The notes: generated by a model not told the origin, from the sequence alone. Counted from the stretch's first letter, positions 31,932 to 42,689 are shown. The stretch is 64,000 nucleotides of DNA from Hyposmocoma kahamanoa (GCF_003589595.1 NW_020653726.1:18214865-18278864), one strand, 5' to 3'. Made by a program: numbers and translations.

Positions 31932-32462
31932 AGGTGACGGGACTAAAATGTTGTACGCCTGGTGGTAAGGTACCACTCAGAGTCTTAAATCTCAAAGATC
32001 TGAGGGGTACTGCCGCTGTGCCCGTCACCTTGAGACATAAGTTGACAAGTTTTTTAGTAGCAGTACAGTTCCTTGTGGAAGAGTTCGTCCAGGGTAGTAC
32101 TGCCATCTTACCTACTCTGCCGCCAACCAGTAATGTCAGCATTGCTGTGTTCCTGTTTCGAAGGGTGACAGGCGCAGTGGTAGTGCCCCTCAGATATTTA
32201 CAATTTAAACCTCTGAGTGGCTCTGTAACTGTTACAGACAGGCATGTAGCTTACCATAAGGCGTATGACTTGTTCGTCACGTAACTTGATGTTATAAAAA
32301 AAAAGTCCCAATTACCTGTAATTTAACCAGCACCCTTAACCTTCAAAACCGGAACGCAACTCAGATTACTGCTTTGAGGCAGAAATAAGTAAGGTGGCAG
32401 TACTTCCCTGGAGGAATTCTTTTACAAGGCGCTCTACTGCAACTAAACTCATAATACAGGAA
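31932..32462 (-). mobile_element. Outer Rep-A, split by an inner Rep-A
   Basis: Left part GGTGACGGGACTAAAATG to GTTGACAAGT (32050); right part resumes AGTCCCAATTACCTGTAATT at 32303 and ends AGGCGCTCTACTGCAACTAAA. Joined, the two parts give the standard Rep-A order. Confidence 0.88.
32051..32302 (+). mobile_element. Inner Rep-A, inserted in opposite orientation
   Basis: TTTTTAGTAGCAGTACAG to CACGTAACTTGATGTTATAA followed by an A9 tail, then outer Rep-A. AAGT (or AGT) adjoins both ends and may be the target duplication. A complete unit with poly(A) inserted in another supports retroposition. Confidence 0.88.
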
Positions 32463-33109
32463 ATTTCCTAGTTTGGGAGTATGACCTTGGTGTGGTTGCT
32501 TACATTGCTGCTGCTGTTATTCCTTGACATCGATAAATATGTTTTTGGTAGTTTTTTATGGTACCAACATAGTAATAATACTTTCATACCTCAATCAGAA
32601 CCGTGATTAAAATTCTTAGTGGCTGTAGTTTCTAACGTTAATTAAGAAAAGAGATTAAAGTTCTCTGTTAAAAGAATTTTTAATGACTCCATTATCCTGA
32701 GATAAAATTTCTTACACGTGTCGCCAACTGTAATAGTTTTGGAACATAAAAGTGTCTATAAGGATCTATACAAATGGAAAATTAACCTATATGTATACAA
32801 GGGAGCAAGTATGTTTTTGCGAATTACTTACTAAAATCAGGGTTTACAATAAGTTTTTTTAACGACTTTTTTTTGCCTATTTCATAATTTAAAAATAAGT
32901 AACTACATAATAATATTTATATAACATAGTAATTTAATAAATGTAGACAGATATTTTTATGTAGCAGCCACAAGATTAACACGTCATTAATTCCATCGCG
33001 CCACCGCTAGATGGCATTAGTTGTACTCTGAAACGCGCTATCGTTTTGTTAACTTCAATAGTATAAGTGATCTCAAATGTGTTTATCGTTAATGTTTTCT
33101 GCCGCTACC
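32463..33109. other. No gene recognised
   Basis: AT-rich. GCCACCGCTAGATGGCATTA at 33000 resembles the SINE-K upstream block but is too short to call. Confidence 0.45.
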
Positions 33110-33915
33110 TGGCACTAGACATGGGGAATAGCGTTACATTTCTATCGCCGTGACTGTCGTTCCGGTTCCAAAAAAATCACAGTGATAAATCGTCGTGATT
33201 TTGTCACGACTGTTAGTACTGTTACTTCCGTGACCTTGTCATGCCTATAGCGTACATCACGATATACGGTTTTAGCCAGTGGCTTCTTTCTAATACTTAT
33301 AGTCGTTTTCTAAAGAATGATTTAAGTTTTTACTCCATTTGTATAAGTTTCAATTCCATTCAAAAAGTTGATTTTGTATTTAATGTAATTTTGTTTGTTA
33401 CTTATTTAATGCATATCTTTGGATTGTTAAAAATAGCAATAAAGTGTAATGTAATTATATTTCTAGTAGAATACACAAAGTAGATTATATATAAATATAA
33501 AATACCAACTCTTATAACTTAACTTAACTTATACCTATAATAAAACAAATATACAAAAATATTTTACTTTGTTCATAAATAGGTTTATAATAACTGCTGC
33601 AGATTTTTTCATCCGCCCTTTCTAGTAGTATAAGCACCTACGACCCTTGTGAGTGAGCAAAGAAAGTCATCTTATTTCATTCACTCCCATCGCCGAAATG
33701 GCCCGATTTGAAGAGAACTACGAGTGGCGCGCTCAGTCACCACGGAACGGAGATCGCGCATTGTATCAAATACGTATGTCGTGATGTGAGTGACGTGGAT
33801 AGCTATTGGAACCGAGAAACACCTATGTGATTTTGGAACGTTGTTCCTTCGGAACGAGTCACGGTGATACTGTTTGACGGCGGATCATTGTGATTTTTTC
33901 ATCGTGACATCGGCA
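33110..33915. repeat. Region with inverted GTGAC-rich ends, unresolved
   Basis: 33150-33235 (CCGTGACTGTCGTTCCGG, AATCACAGTGATAAATCGTC) and 33830-33905 (GGAACGAGTCACGGTGATAC, TCATTGTGATTTTTTCATCG) are loosely inverted and rich in GTGAC/GTCAC. The interior is AT-rich with an 80-codon ORF of no clear origin. A Rep-A scrap starts at 33912. Possible decayed DNA transposon. Confidence 0.35.
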
Positions 33916-33954
33916 CTGCGCCCGTCACCCTGAGGCAGTTATTGACCTTACGGT

Positions 33955-34245
33955 GCGTCATAGACGCCCCACGGTACGATGAGGAATGACGTCATTCAAC
34001 GGGACTTGAGCATCGTCAGCCCGGACAGTCTCCGTATAGCCATATACAGCGACTGGCGTCACATCGTGCCACCCAGATAAAACCGCTTCCAAGGCACCTA
34101 CTTGGGCCCGAGGAAGCCCCACAGGACTAGACATCAGCTGCTGAAGATAGTTGAGCAACTGACTGGACTCCCATTTGAAATAGCATTGTCGTCCACTAAC
34201 TACAACGCGGCAAGTGACAAATGATCAAATAACCGTTGTAAATAG
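33955..34245 (-). other. Open, coding-like stretch, identity unknown
   Basis: Minus strand stays open for about 90 codons: SFVTCRVVVSGRQCYFKWES, SQLLNYLQQLMSSPVGLPRA, QVGALEAVLSGWHDVTPVAV, then a stop at 33958. Its composition (V, L, A, G, mixed charge) and higher GC differ from chance ORFs here. No ATG where expected, no clear splice sites, no family recognised. Either a transposon remnant or an exon. Confidence 0.3.
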
Positions 34246-34417
34246 AAAAAAAATATTTTCTTTTAATAATAGTTAAAATTAGTTACTGTGTTTGACTTAT
34301 CGGAACTTACCCTAACGATCATAGCTGATATATCATTAAACAATTGCAATATTCTAAAATTGGATTATGGTTTTTTATAATATCTCAAAAAAATATTTTG
34401 TCACTTAACGACCACAT

Positions 34418-34500
34418 TGTTGCTTGGCGTCAGAAACAGGTTACTTCCCTGGAAGAACTCTTTCATAAGTAGCTTTAGTGCTACTAAAGTCTATTGTAAT
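34418..34500 (-). mobile_element. Rep-A fragment
   Basis: TTGCTTGGCGTCAGAAACAGG to AAGTAGCTTTAGTGCTACTA, about one quarter of the element. Confidence 0.7.
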
Positions 34501-34514
34501 GCTTGCTTTCTAGT

Positions 34515-34733
34515 TTTTAGCTCATGGAGGTAGTCTCGATCTCTGATGTTTCAAATAAAAAATAAATATTGTAAATGTTATTTACAAAGAGCAACCCCTA
34601 GAGTTTCTTGCTCATTGTTCTCAGGGGAATCTGCCTTACGAATGAGCGGTAGAGTTTAACCATTGTGACGATTTCAAGTGTCATAATGCTTACCTATGAA
34701 ATAAAGATTATTTTGAATTTGAATTTGAATTTG
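34515..34733 (+). mobile_element. LINE-D 3'UTR with complete tail
   Basis: CATGGAGGTAGTCTCGATCT, GCAACCCCTAGAGTTTCTTG, TATGAAATAAAGATTATTTT, then GAATTTGAATTTGAATTTG. Reference copy for the family's 3' end. Confidence 0.8.
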
Positions 34734-34838
34734 CCACCCTTAGAGGTGAAATATCTTCTTCAAATTTAAAACAGGACTACTACTCTTTCCAACAAAAAAA
34801 GAATAACCAGAATCGCTTCACAAACGCCTGTGTATTGC
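34734..34838 (-). mobile_element. Rep-B internal fragment
   Basis: CCACCCTTAGAGGTGAAATA and CTCTTTCCAACAAAAAAAGA; directly joined to the LINE-D tail with neither Rep-B end present. Confidence 0.65.
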
Positions 34839-35454
34839 AAGAACGAACGTTGTAATATCTTTTAAACTTATATTTTTCGTTTTTGAGAAAAGCTATTCAA
34901 TGTTTTACACTTAAATTGTAACTTTAATATCATTCTGACAGCTCTCGTTTTCCTCAATAAATGTGAAAATTCGGTTACTAAGGAGGTTAACTCCATTACG
35001 ATGATGTAGGCATGCCAGTTAGTGTCCCAGTGGACCAGCTTGCCCGTTTAACCTCGTCTCAGTTTAAATCGACGATCACGCCCCTCAGTGGACGGTTGTA
35101 ATTAAGAACGTGATTAAGTAATGGAAGGACACTTTGGCGACTTGTATTCTTAATTATTAGGAGAGTATAAAGAAAGTAATCCTGTATGTAATGTCAGCTT
35201 AAATAAATAATGCCGGATAGGTTACAGCTGGACTAGGAATCGGTTGACAGACTAAAGCATATTAGTAAAAAACGAACATAATTCAATTAAATTAATTAAT
35301 CGAGCTAGTAGAGCTTTTTTTTATAACTTTACACAAAAAATTACAAAAAAAATATATGATGTAGTGTATTTTATATAGATAGTTCAGGTTTTTTTTCCAA
35401 ATGCGGTAGGACCCCTTTGACAGCATCATCGCCCACTTGGGAAACTGTGATTTA
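34839..35454. other. No gene recognised
   Basis: 35250-35310 holds a diverged outlying unit of the tandem repeat that starts at 35455 (GACTAAAGCATATTAGTAAA). Confidence 0.45.
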
Positions 35455-35665
35455 AATCAATTCGAACCGACTAAAGCACAAAGTTAAAAACCAACATCAT
35501 TCATTTAAATGAATACATCGACCGACTACAACACATTCAAAAACCAACATCATTCGTTTAAATCAATTATTCATCGACGAACTAAAGCATAGAAGTCAAA
35601 AACCAACGTTGTTCATTGAAATCAATTCATCGATCGAGTAAAGTATATACGTCAAATTAATTTGT
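35455..35665 (+). repeat. Tandem repeat, about 56-bp unit, 3-4 copies
   Basis: CCGACTAAAGC-type starts at 35467, 35522, 35578 and 35635 (spacings 55, 56, 57). Each unit holds AAAAACCAAC, CATTCATTTAAAT and ends ATTCATCGA. Units differ by several substitutions, so the array is old. Confidence 0.75.
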
Positions 35666-35757
35666 TTCAACTTAAGTTCCAGAGGCGTTTTTTGCAACCA
35701 TGTTTTTCACGCCTTCCGCCATCATACACAACACGGATTAACAAATTATGTTGGTAT

Positions 35758-35958
35758 ATTATTAGTAGCAGGAGATCTCCTTGTACTGCACCTTACCTAT
35801 TTCTGCTGTCAAGCGGTAATGTGAGTATTCCTGCATTTCGGTTTTGAAGGGTAAGGGTGCTGGTGAAATCACCGGCACATAGAGCCTGTTAACTTATATC
35901 TCAGGGTAACGGGTGCAATGGAAGTGCACCTCAGATCTGTGCGATTTAAAGCTCTGCA
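35758..35958 (+). mobile_element. Rep-A copy, 3' truncated
   Basis: ATTAGTAGCAGGAGATCTCC to GATTTAAAGCTCTGCAACTG, where an RTE-like 3' end takes over. Confidence 0.8.
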
Positions 35959-35959
35959 A

Positions 35960-36195
35960 CTGAACTTTTCTAAATTGGTTCTGGTCTGAGTAATGCTCTG
36001 GAGTGAAGCTAGAAAAGCGTTCTTATTTATTTTAACAGAACAAATGGCCGATGGGGCTAAAGAGAGAATGGCGGTCGTGTACCAGATGACGCTGCGTAGG
36101 CAGACTACGCACAAGGTGGACTGATAACCTGTTCAAAGTCTATGTACAGCAGTGGACGTCTTTCGGATGAATTGATGATAATGATGATTTATTGT
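35960..36195 (+). pseudogene. RTE-like LINE 3' end
   Basis: GGTGGACTGATAACCTG, GTACAGCAGTGGACGTCTTT and CGGATGAATTGATGATAATG ending in a GAT-type repeat. The AAGGTGGACTGATnACCTG...CAGCAGTGGACGTC arrangement encodes and follows the WVDDLxK...VQQW end of RTE-group ORF2. Reading frame is broken. Confidence 0.6.
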
Positions 36196-36353
36196 AATAT
36201 CAATGCTTGTGTAACATAAACGTCAAGTAATAAGCATAGAGTGAACAATATCTTACTCTGTCCCATCACGGAATTATTAAAAATGCAATAATGAAAACTA
36301 AATAGCTATATATAATTCAAAATTACAATAGCTTTCTTCTAATTAACAAAAAA
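36196..36353. other. No gene recognised
   Basis: AT-rich spacer. Confidence 0.5.
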
Positions 36354-36560
36354 ACTGCCTCCACTGAACTGTTACCACACTGGTCTGTCATGCATACGTC
36401 ACAGGTTCAAATTCCGAGCTGGGAGAAATATTTGCATGGCTTACATTTTTTCTCCCATGACTTTGGGTGTTATTTGTGGTTGTCTGTGTGTGTGTCCATG
36501 GCACTCGCAACACAAGATTTCCCTACTTCCGGGCTATGAGTATGTGCGTTATTATTATAA
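36354..36560 (+). mobile_element. SINE-C, old diverged copy
   Basis: A-box region reduced to CCACTGAACTGTTACC, B box AGGTTCAAATTCC; body GACTTTGGGTGTTATTTGTGG and tail GTGCGTTATTATTATAATTA remain. Confidence 0.75.
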
Positions 36561-36719
36561 TTATCATTGTGAAGTAACTACTAGTTACACACCTCTAAAA
36601 AATATAGAACAAAATAGGAGTTCAAACAAAAATAAGCTTCATAATAACTATACGGATAAGCAAATTTTACTACAAATTGTCACATTGATTAAAAGTACTC
36701 ATTCGTAACGTACGTAGAA

Positions 36720-36845
36720 CGTAGAATTTCGTACTCATTCTTCTCAGGGGAATCTAGGCAGATTGAATGAGTACAAAATTCTAGTGGTTATACTCTGTTA
36801 CTAAACATTTGTACACATTTCTCATTTTCAATACGTATTAAAATA
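36720..36845. repeat. LINE-D scrap rearranged into a hairpin
   Basis: TAGAATTTCGTACTCATTC (36722-36740) and GAATGAGTACAAAATTCTA (36765-36783) are inverted, 18 of 19 pairing. The left side carries LINE-D words in sense, the right side (ACATTTGTACACATTTCTC) in antisense, so two pieces are joined head-to-head. Confidence 0.6.
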
Positions 36846-36864
36846 TTTTTTTTATTAACGTTTT

Positions 36865-37216
36865 GTATTGTTGTATGAAAGTAAATACCTAATTATCATC
36901 GTGTTATGTATCTGACTACTCTTCAATTAACATCCACTGAAAAGGTCCTTTGAAAATCATAAAGAAACTCCAGTGTACTATGCAAAATTTCCACTTCGAT
37001 TGCTTCCACACCAAATGTAAGGTACAGGGTAGTGCGAAAGACTGTGAAGCGACTCAGAGTAATTTTTTAACAGACTTCAAAAAAATAGTCCGTAATATTC
37101 CCATTGTCACCAAGAAATCAGAATCTGATGAGAGGACCCCATGTAAATCGAAAAAAGCTGATAAGCAAACTTTTGATGTCGGTTTTTCTTTTCGACGAAA
37201 AAGTTGCAATTATTGA
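36865..37216 (+). repeat. Rep-N copy 1, coding-like
   Basis: Aligns inverted with 42690-42893. Translating in the shared frame gives SINIH, stop, KGPLKIIKKLQCTMQNFHFD, then FHTKCK. The other copy reads SINISQKGPFKVIQK, STMQNFHFDC in the same frame. Probably pieces of one transposon gene of unknown identity. An ORF continues to 37216. Confidence 0.5.
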
Positions 37217-37544
37217 TATTGACAACTTTTTAAAACACCAAATGGGTCTAAGCGTCACTTGTATACATGTATTTATGTACATATAACAGCTTTGCTCCTA
37301 TCACCAACTCGCATGGCAGTTGGGGGATAACTGTTATGTTTCGACTGGAGTTAATCCTTTATATAATAAGTGCCAAACCCTTTCAAATTAAAACTAATAA
37401 CATATTTTTGTAAAACATTCAACATTTAAAAAAAATGTTTTATCGATTTTTAAGAGAAATCTATGTATTTCAGTATATATATTATAGTTCCTTTTACAGT
37501 GCTAATCATGATTGGACGGACTTACATGACAATATCAATGGTCC
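37217..37544. other. No gene recognised
   Basis: AT-rich spacer. Confidence 0.5.
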
Positions 37545-37810
37545 AACTGATCTTCACCGGAGATGGGCAGTGGGGAAGCAATAATGTCAGCTTTACTGTG
37601 TTCCGGTTTTGAAGTGTAAGGTTGCTGGTGAAATTACAGGAACATGGGACTTGTGAACTTATGTGTCAGGCTGACAGGCGCAGTTGCAGTGTCTCTCAGA
37701 TCTTTGCAATTTTAAGCTCTGCGTCCCATTGTAACTATTATGGACACGCGTGTAGCTTACCATCAGACGCACGACTTGTTTGTCTCGTCACTTGAAATTA
37801 ATAAAGAAAA
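37545..37810 (+). mobile_element. Rep-A copy, 5' end diverged
   Basis: GCAATAATGTCAGCTTTACT to GTCTCGTCACTTGAAATTAA with AAAGAAAAAATAA tail. Confidence 0.8.
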
Positions 37811-38454
37811 AATAAGTTGTACGAGTATATAAACATTTGCGTATTTCAAAATGAAAATAAACTCAGAATAAATATAGAAAACGTTTCATCAGATTTTACT
37901 TGTTTACATTTAAGTGTCGCTTGGAAAATTGCTTAACCTTTATTAAGTTCTCCTTTCCACGACCGTATTTCAAGTCGTCCGAAAGGGCTATTAGCGAGAA
38001 GCCTCTTTAACATCATCAAGCGTTTCAAATCCGAATCAAATAAGACCTGTACATAATTAAACGTTTTGGACCAAATAGTTGTCGTCCAACCGCACTGGAG
38101 CTCCAATATTGACGATCAAAAATGGGGTGCAAAAGGCCCTACGCACTTTACGCAAGGTTTAATTGCTCTTTGAAAGTCGAAACAGGGGAAATTCGATAGC
38201 GGTACCCCTTTGAGCGGTCAAAGCCGAAATTCGACATTACAGCGAGCTCGGTAACTCGATTACTTGCGAATTTCATAGAATCTTTTTGCCTGGGGTGCGA
38301 AGTGGAAAATTCTACACATGTGCCTCGGTGCTTTTTTTCTAAAGGCGTGGAGTAATAAAGTTTTTTTTTTAATTCTTTCGGATAAAGTTAGAGGATAACT
38401 AGGGTACAGTGTCCAGAAGGACAATACATAATATTACGAGTATAATATTATGAA
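37811..38454. other. Single-copy, moderate-GC segment, no gene recognised
   Basis: 37990-38340 looks like ordinary unique DNA rather than repeat (GTTGTCGTCCAACCGCACTG, GATAGCGGTACCCCTTTGAG). No ORF of length. Candidate intronic or intergenic conserved sequence; cannot be tested from one genome. Confidence 0.35.
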
Positions 38455-38650
38455 TTCTATGTTCCGGTTTTGAAGAGTAAGAGTGCTGGTGAAATTATAG
38501 GTACATGGAACTTGTCAACTTATATCTCAGGGCGCAGTGGCAGTGCCCCACAGATCTTTATGGACAGTTTCTCGTGTTTTATGGACAGGCGTGTAACTTA
38601 CTTTCCGACACACGAATTGTTCGTCCCGTCAATTAATATAGTGCTGCAAA
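38455..38650 (+). mobile_element. Rep-A copy, rearranged
   Basis: TTCTATGTTCCGGTTTTGAAG to TTCGTCCCGTCAATTAATAT; near 38560-38585 TTTATGGACAG occurs twice around a foreign scrap. Confidence 0.75.
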
Positions 38651-38970
38651 ATGTATTGCACTGAAAAGGGCCCAACTCAGCAAACACGGCGGAGCCACAG
38701 TGCTGGTTTTCAGTGGACCCTTTTCGAAGTGGCCGATTTGAAAAAAATAACAAACAAAATTAAAAAGAAAATAAAAAAGAAAAAATGTGGACGCAAATTA
38801 AATAAGTGCAAAATAAATAACTTAATTAAATTTAAAAAATATCATGTCATACCTATGGCGTTTTAAAAAATGCTGGCTATTTAGAAGGCTGACCACTTTT
38901 TTTTATTCTTTAGTTGATGGAGCTGTAGGGTGACTACATTAATTAAGATAAATATAATTATATTATCGTT

Positions 38971-38980
38971 NNNNNNNNNN
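38971..38980. other. Assembly gap (10 N)
   Basis: Ten N; sequence on either side is not obviously contiguous. Confidence 0.99.
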
Positions 38981-39423
38981 AATTTTTGTGAGTATCATTC
39001 CGCGGAACCACTACTAACGATTCTACAGAGCTACTAGACTTTCGGTCACCGGAGGCTTTAACGGCTGACCTAAACCATCTCGAGTAGTTTCGCCTGCGTC
39101 GCTCAAATACTCAGTTTCTTTTGTAGAATTCTTGTTCCAATTAATGAAGCTAATAACAGTTTAAAAAAGTCTTACAGGTAAAGAAGCAGACTCGCAGGCA
39201 TGTGCGTCAAATGGATATATTAAAAATATTATTATAAACTCTATTTACAAATTAAGAAGAGTCAAAATAAAAGGCGACGTGATGTTCAAAATCACAAATT
39301 AACTTCCTCTTTGAACTTTTCCTACGCTCTTAAGGATGCGGTTTCATTGTAATGAGGTAGAGATATTTAGTACAGCACAACTATGTTATTATTTTATGAA
39401 TTCGACGAGAACAATAGTAGACT
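38981..39423. other. No gene recognised
   Basis: Unique by inspection, with TTTCGGTCACCGGAGGC near 39045; no coding signal. Confidence 0.45.
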
Positions 39424-39613
39424 ATCGAGTTCTTAGGTTTTCGCGATTGTTACACATAGGAAATGAAACTATTTTTCCGGATTTAAATCGCGTATATTTG
39501 TTTTTTCAAACAAACCGACGTTTCGGGCCCTTTACAGGTCCCATGGTCAACCGTCAACCGTGTCCATGGAACCTGTAAAGGGCCCGAAACGTCGGTTGCT
39601 CTTTTCAAATAAA
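39424..39613 (+). mobile_element. FB-E foldback, right arm truncated
   Basis: Left arm ATCGAGTTCTTAGGTTTTCG, ATTTAAATCGCGTATATTTG, CGACGTTTCGGGCCCTTTAC; centre CATGGTCAACCGTCAACCGT; right arm CTGTAAAGGGCCCGAAACGT back to a truncated AACAAA region. Confidence 0.8.
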
Positions 39614-39650
39614 CTTAAATGCTATGGAATACACTGTATTTAGCAGTCAG

Positions 39651-39703
39651 TAGTACTCTGGATGGACTCTTTCACAAGGAGCTTTAGTACTAGCAAAAGT
39701 AGG
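39651..39703 (-). mobile_element. Rep-A end fragment
   Basis: GATGGACTCTTTCACAAGGA, GCTTTAGTACTAGCAAAAG. Confidence 0.65.
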
Positions 39704-39851
39704 ATTTTTTATACCATGGCCCTGTAACCTACGGCTAAAGTTTTCCTTCTAGAATTAAAGAAGAATAAATTTAGATACTAGCCTAGTTCATTAAAGGTTT
39801 TTACCTATTCTTCTTCTTCTTGTTCTCGTATCAATAGCATACACTTACTTA

Positions 39852-40010
39852 CTGCAGCACTAGAGCTCCTTGTAAAAGAGTTCGTCCAGGGAAGTACTGC
39901 CACCTTACCTATTTCTACCACCAAACAGTACTGTTATCATTATTGCGTTACAGTATAGACGGGCAAGGGTGCTGGTGAAATGTTGGGCGCAGTGGTAGAG
40001 GATTTTAAGC
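39852..40010 (+). mobile_element. Rep-A copy, 5' half
   Basis: GCAGCACTAGAGCTCCTTGT to GGGTGCTGGTGAAATGTTGG, then a GGCGCAGTGGTAG scrap. Confidence 0.75.
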
Positions 40011-40201
40011 CATATAATATTATAGGCAAATACGTACATGGTGCGTGCATTGAGACTTTTTAACAACGCGACAGTAAATTTATCCTGAATTTGATTTGTT
40101 TTGTTCAAGCACAGACACAGTCAGGCGAGAAATGACCAAACGTCACATCCCGTGATTGACGATGCATACACTGGTTTGTTCGTTTAATTGACTATTATTT
40201 T

Positions 40202-40365
40202 AGTTCTTAGGTTTTCGCGATTGTTACACATAGGAAATTAAACTATTTTTACAGGTCCCATGGTCAACCGTGACCATGGGACCTGCAAAGGGCCCGAAAC
40301 GACGGTTTGTTTGAAAAAACAAATATACGCGATTTAAATCCGGAAAAATAGTTTCATTTTCTATA
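40202..40365 (-). mobile_element. FB-E foldback, left arm shortened
   Basis: AGTTCTTAGGTTTTCGCGAT, short left arm, centre CATGGTCAACCGTGACCATG, full right arm GGGCCCGAAACGACGG to AAATCCGGAAAAATAGTTTC. The left arm lacks the AAATCGCG to GGGCCC part. Confidence 0.8.
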
Positions 40366-40839
40366 TTATTTTAGTATTTTTTTATTTTATTTAGTGACTG
40401 TGTTCTTTGTTTTTCTTATATAGTGACTGTATTATTGTTTCATGTTGGCGGAAATTCGTAAATGGTATTGGATTACTCATATTTAAGTATACTATAATTG
40501 TATTATTTGTCCGTGAATTTTCCTAAAATGTGTAAATAAATAAATAAATAAAAACTGTTCAGATTGATACCGTTCCGCTGTCGCTTATGGCAAATTAAGA
40601 GTGGCTTTAGATGGCATTAAGCCCCCAAATGCCTCGAGGACTCGATCTTTAATTACATCACGTAGTAAGGATTTCGCTAACTTTCAACTAAGCCTGGCCT
40701 ACATGGAGCAAACATCACGCGCCTTCTTTCGGAGATATGCGTTAAGCTCGCATCGCGTGTAATCCTGTGACGTTGGGTACTAATTTTGTTTTGAATATTT
40801 TGTGTTTGGGTTTTAAATTGCATGTTTTTTATGATAGCA
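40366..40839. other. No gene recognised; LINE-like tail
   Basis: GTGTAAATAAATAAATAAAT at about 40530 is a simple tail of the kind that ends LINE copies. Rest unassigned. Confidence 0.4.
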
Positions 40840-41250
40840 AGTCGTGCGGTTGGTGGTAAGGAATCTTATCCTATACATATTCATAAAAGTTGCAGTACCA
40901 TCCAGAGATATAAGGCCGCTTCCTGATTTGTCTGTGCGATAGCGGTGTGGCACTGAAAGCGTACCGAGCGCCTATATTTCAATGTGCGCTTCCTAATTGG
41001 CGCAGTTTGGGCAGGAGCGGGAAGGAGCGCTAATTTGGAAGCGCACATTGAAATATAGGCGCTCGGTAAGCTTTCGGTACTGCGTATACCGAACGTACCG
41101 ATACCGCACCTACAGTACCGACAAGTCAGAAAATGGCCTTAATCGCAATTAGATAAGTTGGTAAGTCCTATATACATGGCGTTTTATTAGCACCTTTATA
41201 CTTCAAAGCTGGAGCATAATAAAGCTCATATTAGTACACTTCACATAATA
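40840..41250 (-). mobile_element. Rep-A copy split by MITE-R
   Basis: AAGTCGTGCGGTTGGTGGTA to CATCCAGAGATAT, then after the MITE AATCGCAATTAGATAAGTTG and TAGCACCTTTATACTTCAAA. Confidence 0.75.
40913..41139. mobile_element. MITE-R, long perfect-core palindrome in Rep-A
   Basis: Terminal AAGGCCGCTTCCTGATTTGT mirrors AAGTCAGAAAATGGCCTT. Inner arms ACCGAGCGCCTATATTTCAA ...TGTGCGCTTCC and GGAAGCGCACATTGAAATAT AGGCGCTCGGT are exactly complementary over more than 30 bp. About 227 bp; TA or TAA duplication. Confidence 0.8.
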
Positions 41251-41518
41251 TATCTTACGGGATCCGGATAGACCAAGTTCACTGTCCAGTACATGCTATG
41301 TACCGTTTCCAGCTGAAAAGCCTTACCAAACTGACCGCATGTTATATTGTCAAATACACGTCGAAAATTGGTAACATTGACGAAGAGGGCGTAGCGTCCG
41401 GTACACTGACGGTCCGGATGCGCCTGACACGGTCAAGTGTGAACGTGTTCATATAAAATGTACGCAAGCAATGTTTTCGTATCCCTAGGGCTGGACAACG
41501 ATGAAAGGCCCTGGCTCT
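41251..41518. other. No gene recognised
   Basis: Short unique stretch with CGTAGCGTCCGGTACACTG. Confidence 0.5.
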
Positions 41519-41520
41519 GC

Positions 41521-41555
<35 letters not shown>

Positions 41556-41751
41556 GCACACACTCAACATAACCCCGCACTAGGGAAACCCTGTGTCGCG
41601 GGTGCCATGGACACACACATAGACAACCACAAATTACACCCAAACTCACGAGAGAAATAAATAAAAACAAATATTTCTCCCGGCCCGGGAATCGAACTCG
41701 GGGACCTCTGCGTGGCAGTCCGGTGTGGTAACCGTTCGGCCACGGAGGCAG
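41519..41751 (-). mobile_element. SINE-C, long TTA tail, TSD TGCAT
   Basis: A box TGGCCGAACGG; B box GTTCGATTCC with an extra G before it. The tail is an 11-unit trinucleotide repeat (41520-41553), the longest microsatellite here. TGCAT flanks both ends. Confidence 0.88.
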
Positions 41752-41904
41752 TTGCATGAGTACACAACTGGCTCAAATATGAAAGAGGTCCATAGGGATC
41801 ACATGCGAATCTCTTCATGATTCACTTTGCATCGTTAAAACCTTCGGCGACCAGAAACGGATGGGGAAACGTTGCTAGTGTATTTATATATATATATTAA
41901 TAAT

Positions 41905-42185
41905 ATTAAGTGACGGGATGAACAAGTCGTGCGCCTGGTGGTAAGCTACACGTCTATCCATAAAAGTTGCAGTGTCACTCAGGGCTTTAAATCTCAAAGA
42001 TCTGTGGGGTACTGCCGCAGCGCCCGTCACCCTAAGACATAAGTTGACAAGTCCCATGTGCCTGTAATTTCACCAGCACCCTTACCCTTCCAAACCGGAA
42101 CGCATTAATACTCACTCATTACTGCTTGGCGACAGAAATAGGTAAGGTGGTAGTACTTCCCTTGACGAACTCTCATGGATCTCTA
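41905..42185 (-). mobile_element. Rep-A, near full length
   Basis: AAGTGACGGGATGAACAAGT to CTTGACGAACTCTCATGGAT, all internal blocks in order; a good reference copy. Confidence 0.9.
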
Positions 42186-42315
42186 CTTACTAATTAATGC
42201 ATACGGATCAAACACACAAAGAATATAACATGATATAAATAAATATTTCATTTTATCATGCTATTACCTGTATGTAATGAAATATTTGCCTGTTCCTAAA
42301 TAATAGTTACACAAT
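42186..42315. other. Spacer
   Basis: AT-rich, contains a pair of inverted AAATATTTCATT words. Confidence 0.5.
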
Positions 42316-42600
42316 CATTGACTTACAAATAAATGGACGACGCGTCTAACACAAAAACCACGAAAAAATGTCCCAAGTCAACCTATTTAAACGTAGTGAC
42401 ATGTAAAGGAATATGCAAAAGCTAAAACGTTGAATTTAAATTGTAATGTCATCGCAGTACTGTCTAATTTTGCTTGCTTCGCTGTCAGTCGAACAAACGA
42501 AGACTAAAGCATGAATGACGCTCTGTATACGATTTTAACGCCTTATAAGTTCGGACACTTTTTAGCGCGGTCCCTACGTCCATATAATTGTAAGTCAATG
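42316..42600 (-). mobile_element. MITE-F copy 3, TSD TACACAAT
   Basis: 285 bp, inverted relative to copies 1, 2 and 4. Starts CATTGACTTACAAATAAATG, ends CATATAATTGTAAGTCAATG. Flanked by TACACAAT on both sides. Confidence 0.93.
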
Positions 42601-42689
42601 TACACAATGATTAATGTATTACACGATGATTGACATTATATGTTCTGCTTTGAACAAGTTTTCGGTGTCACAAAATGACAATCCGTGAT

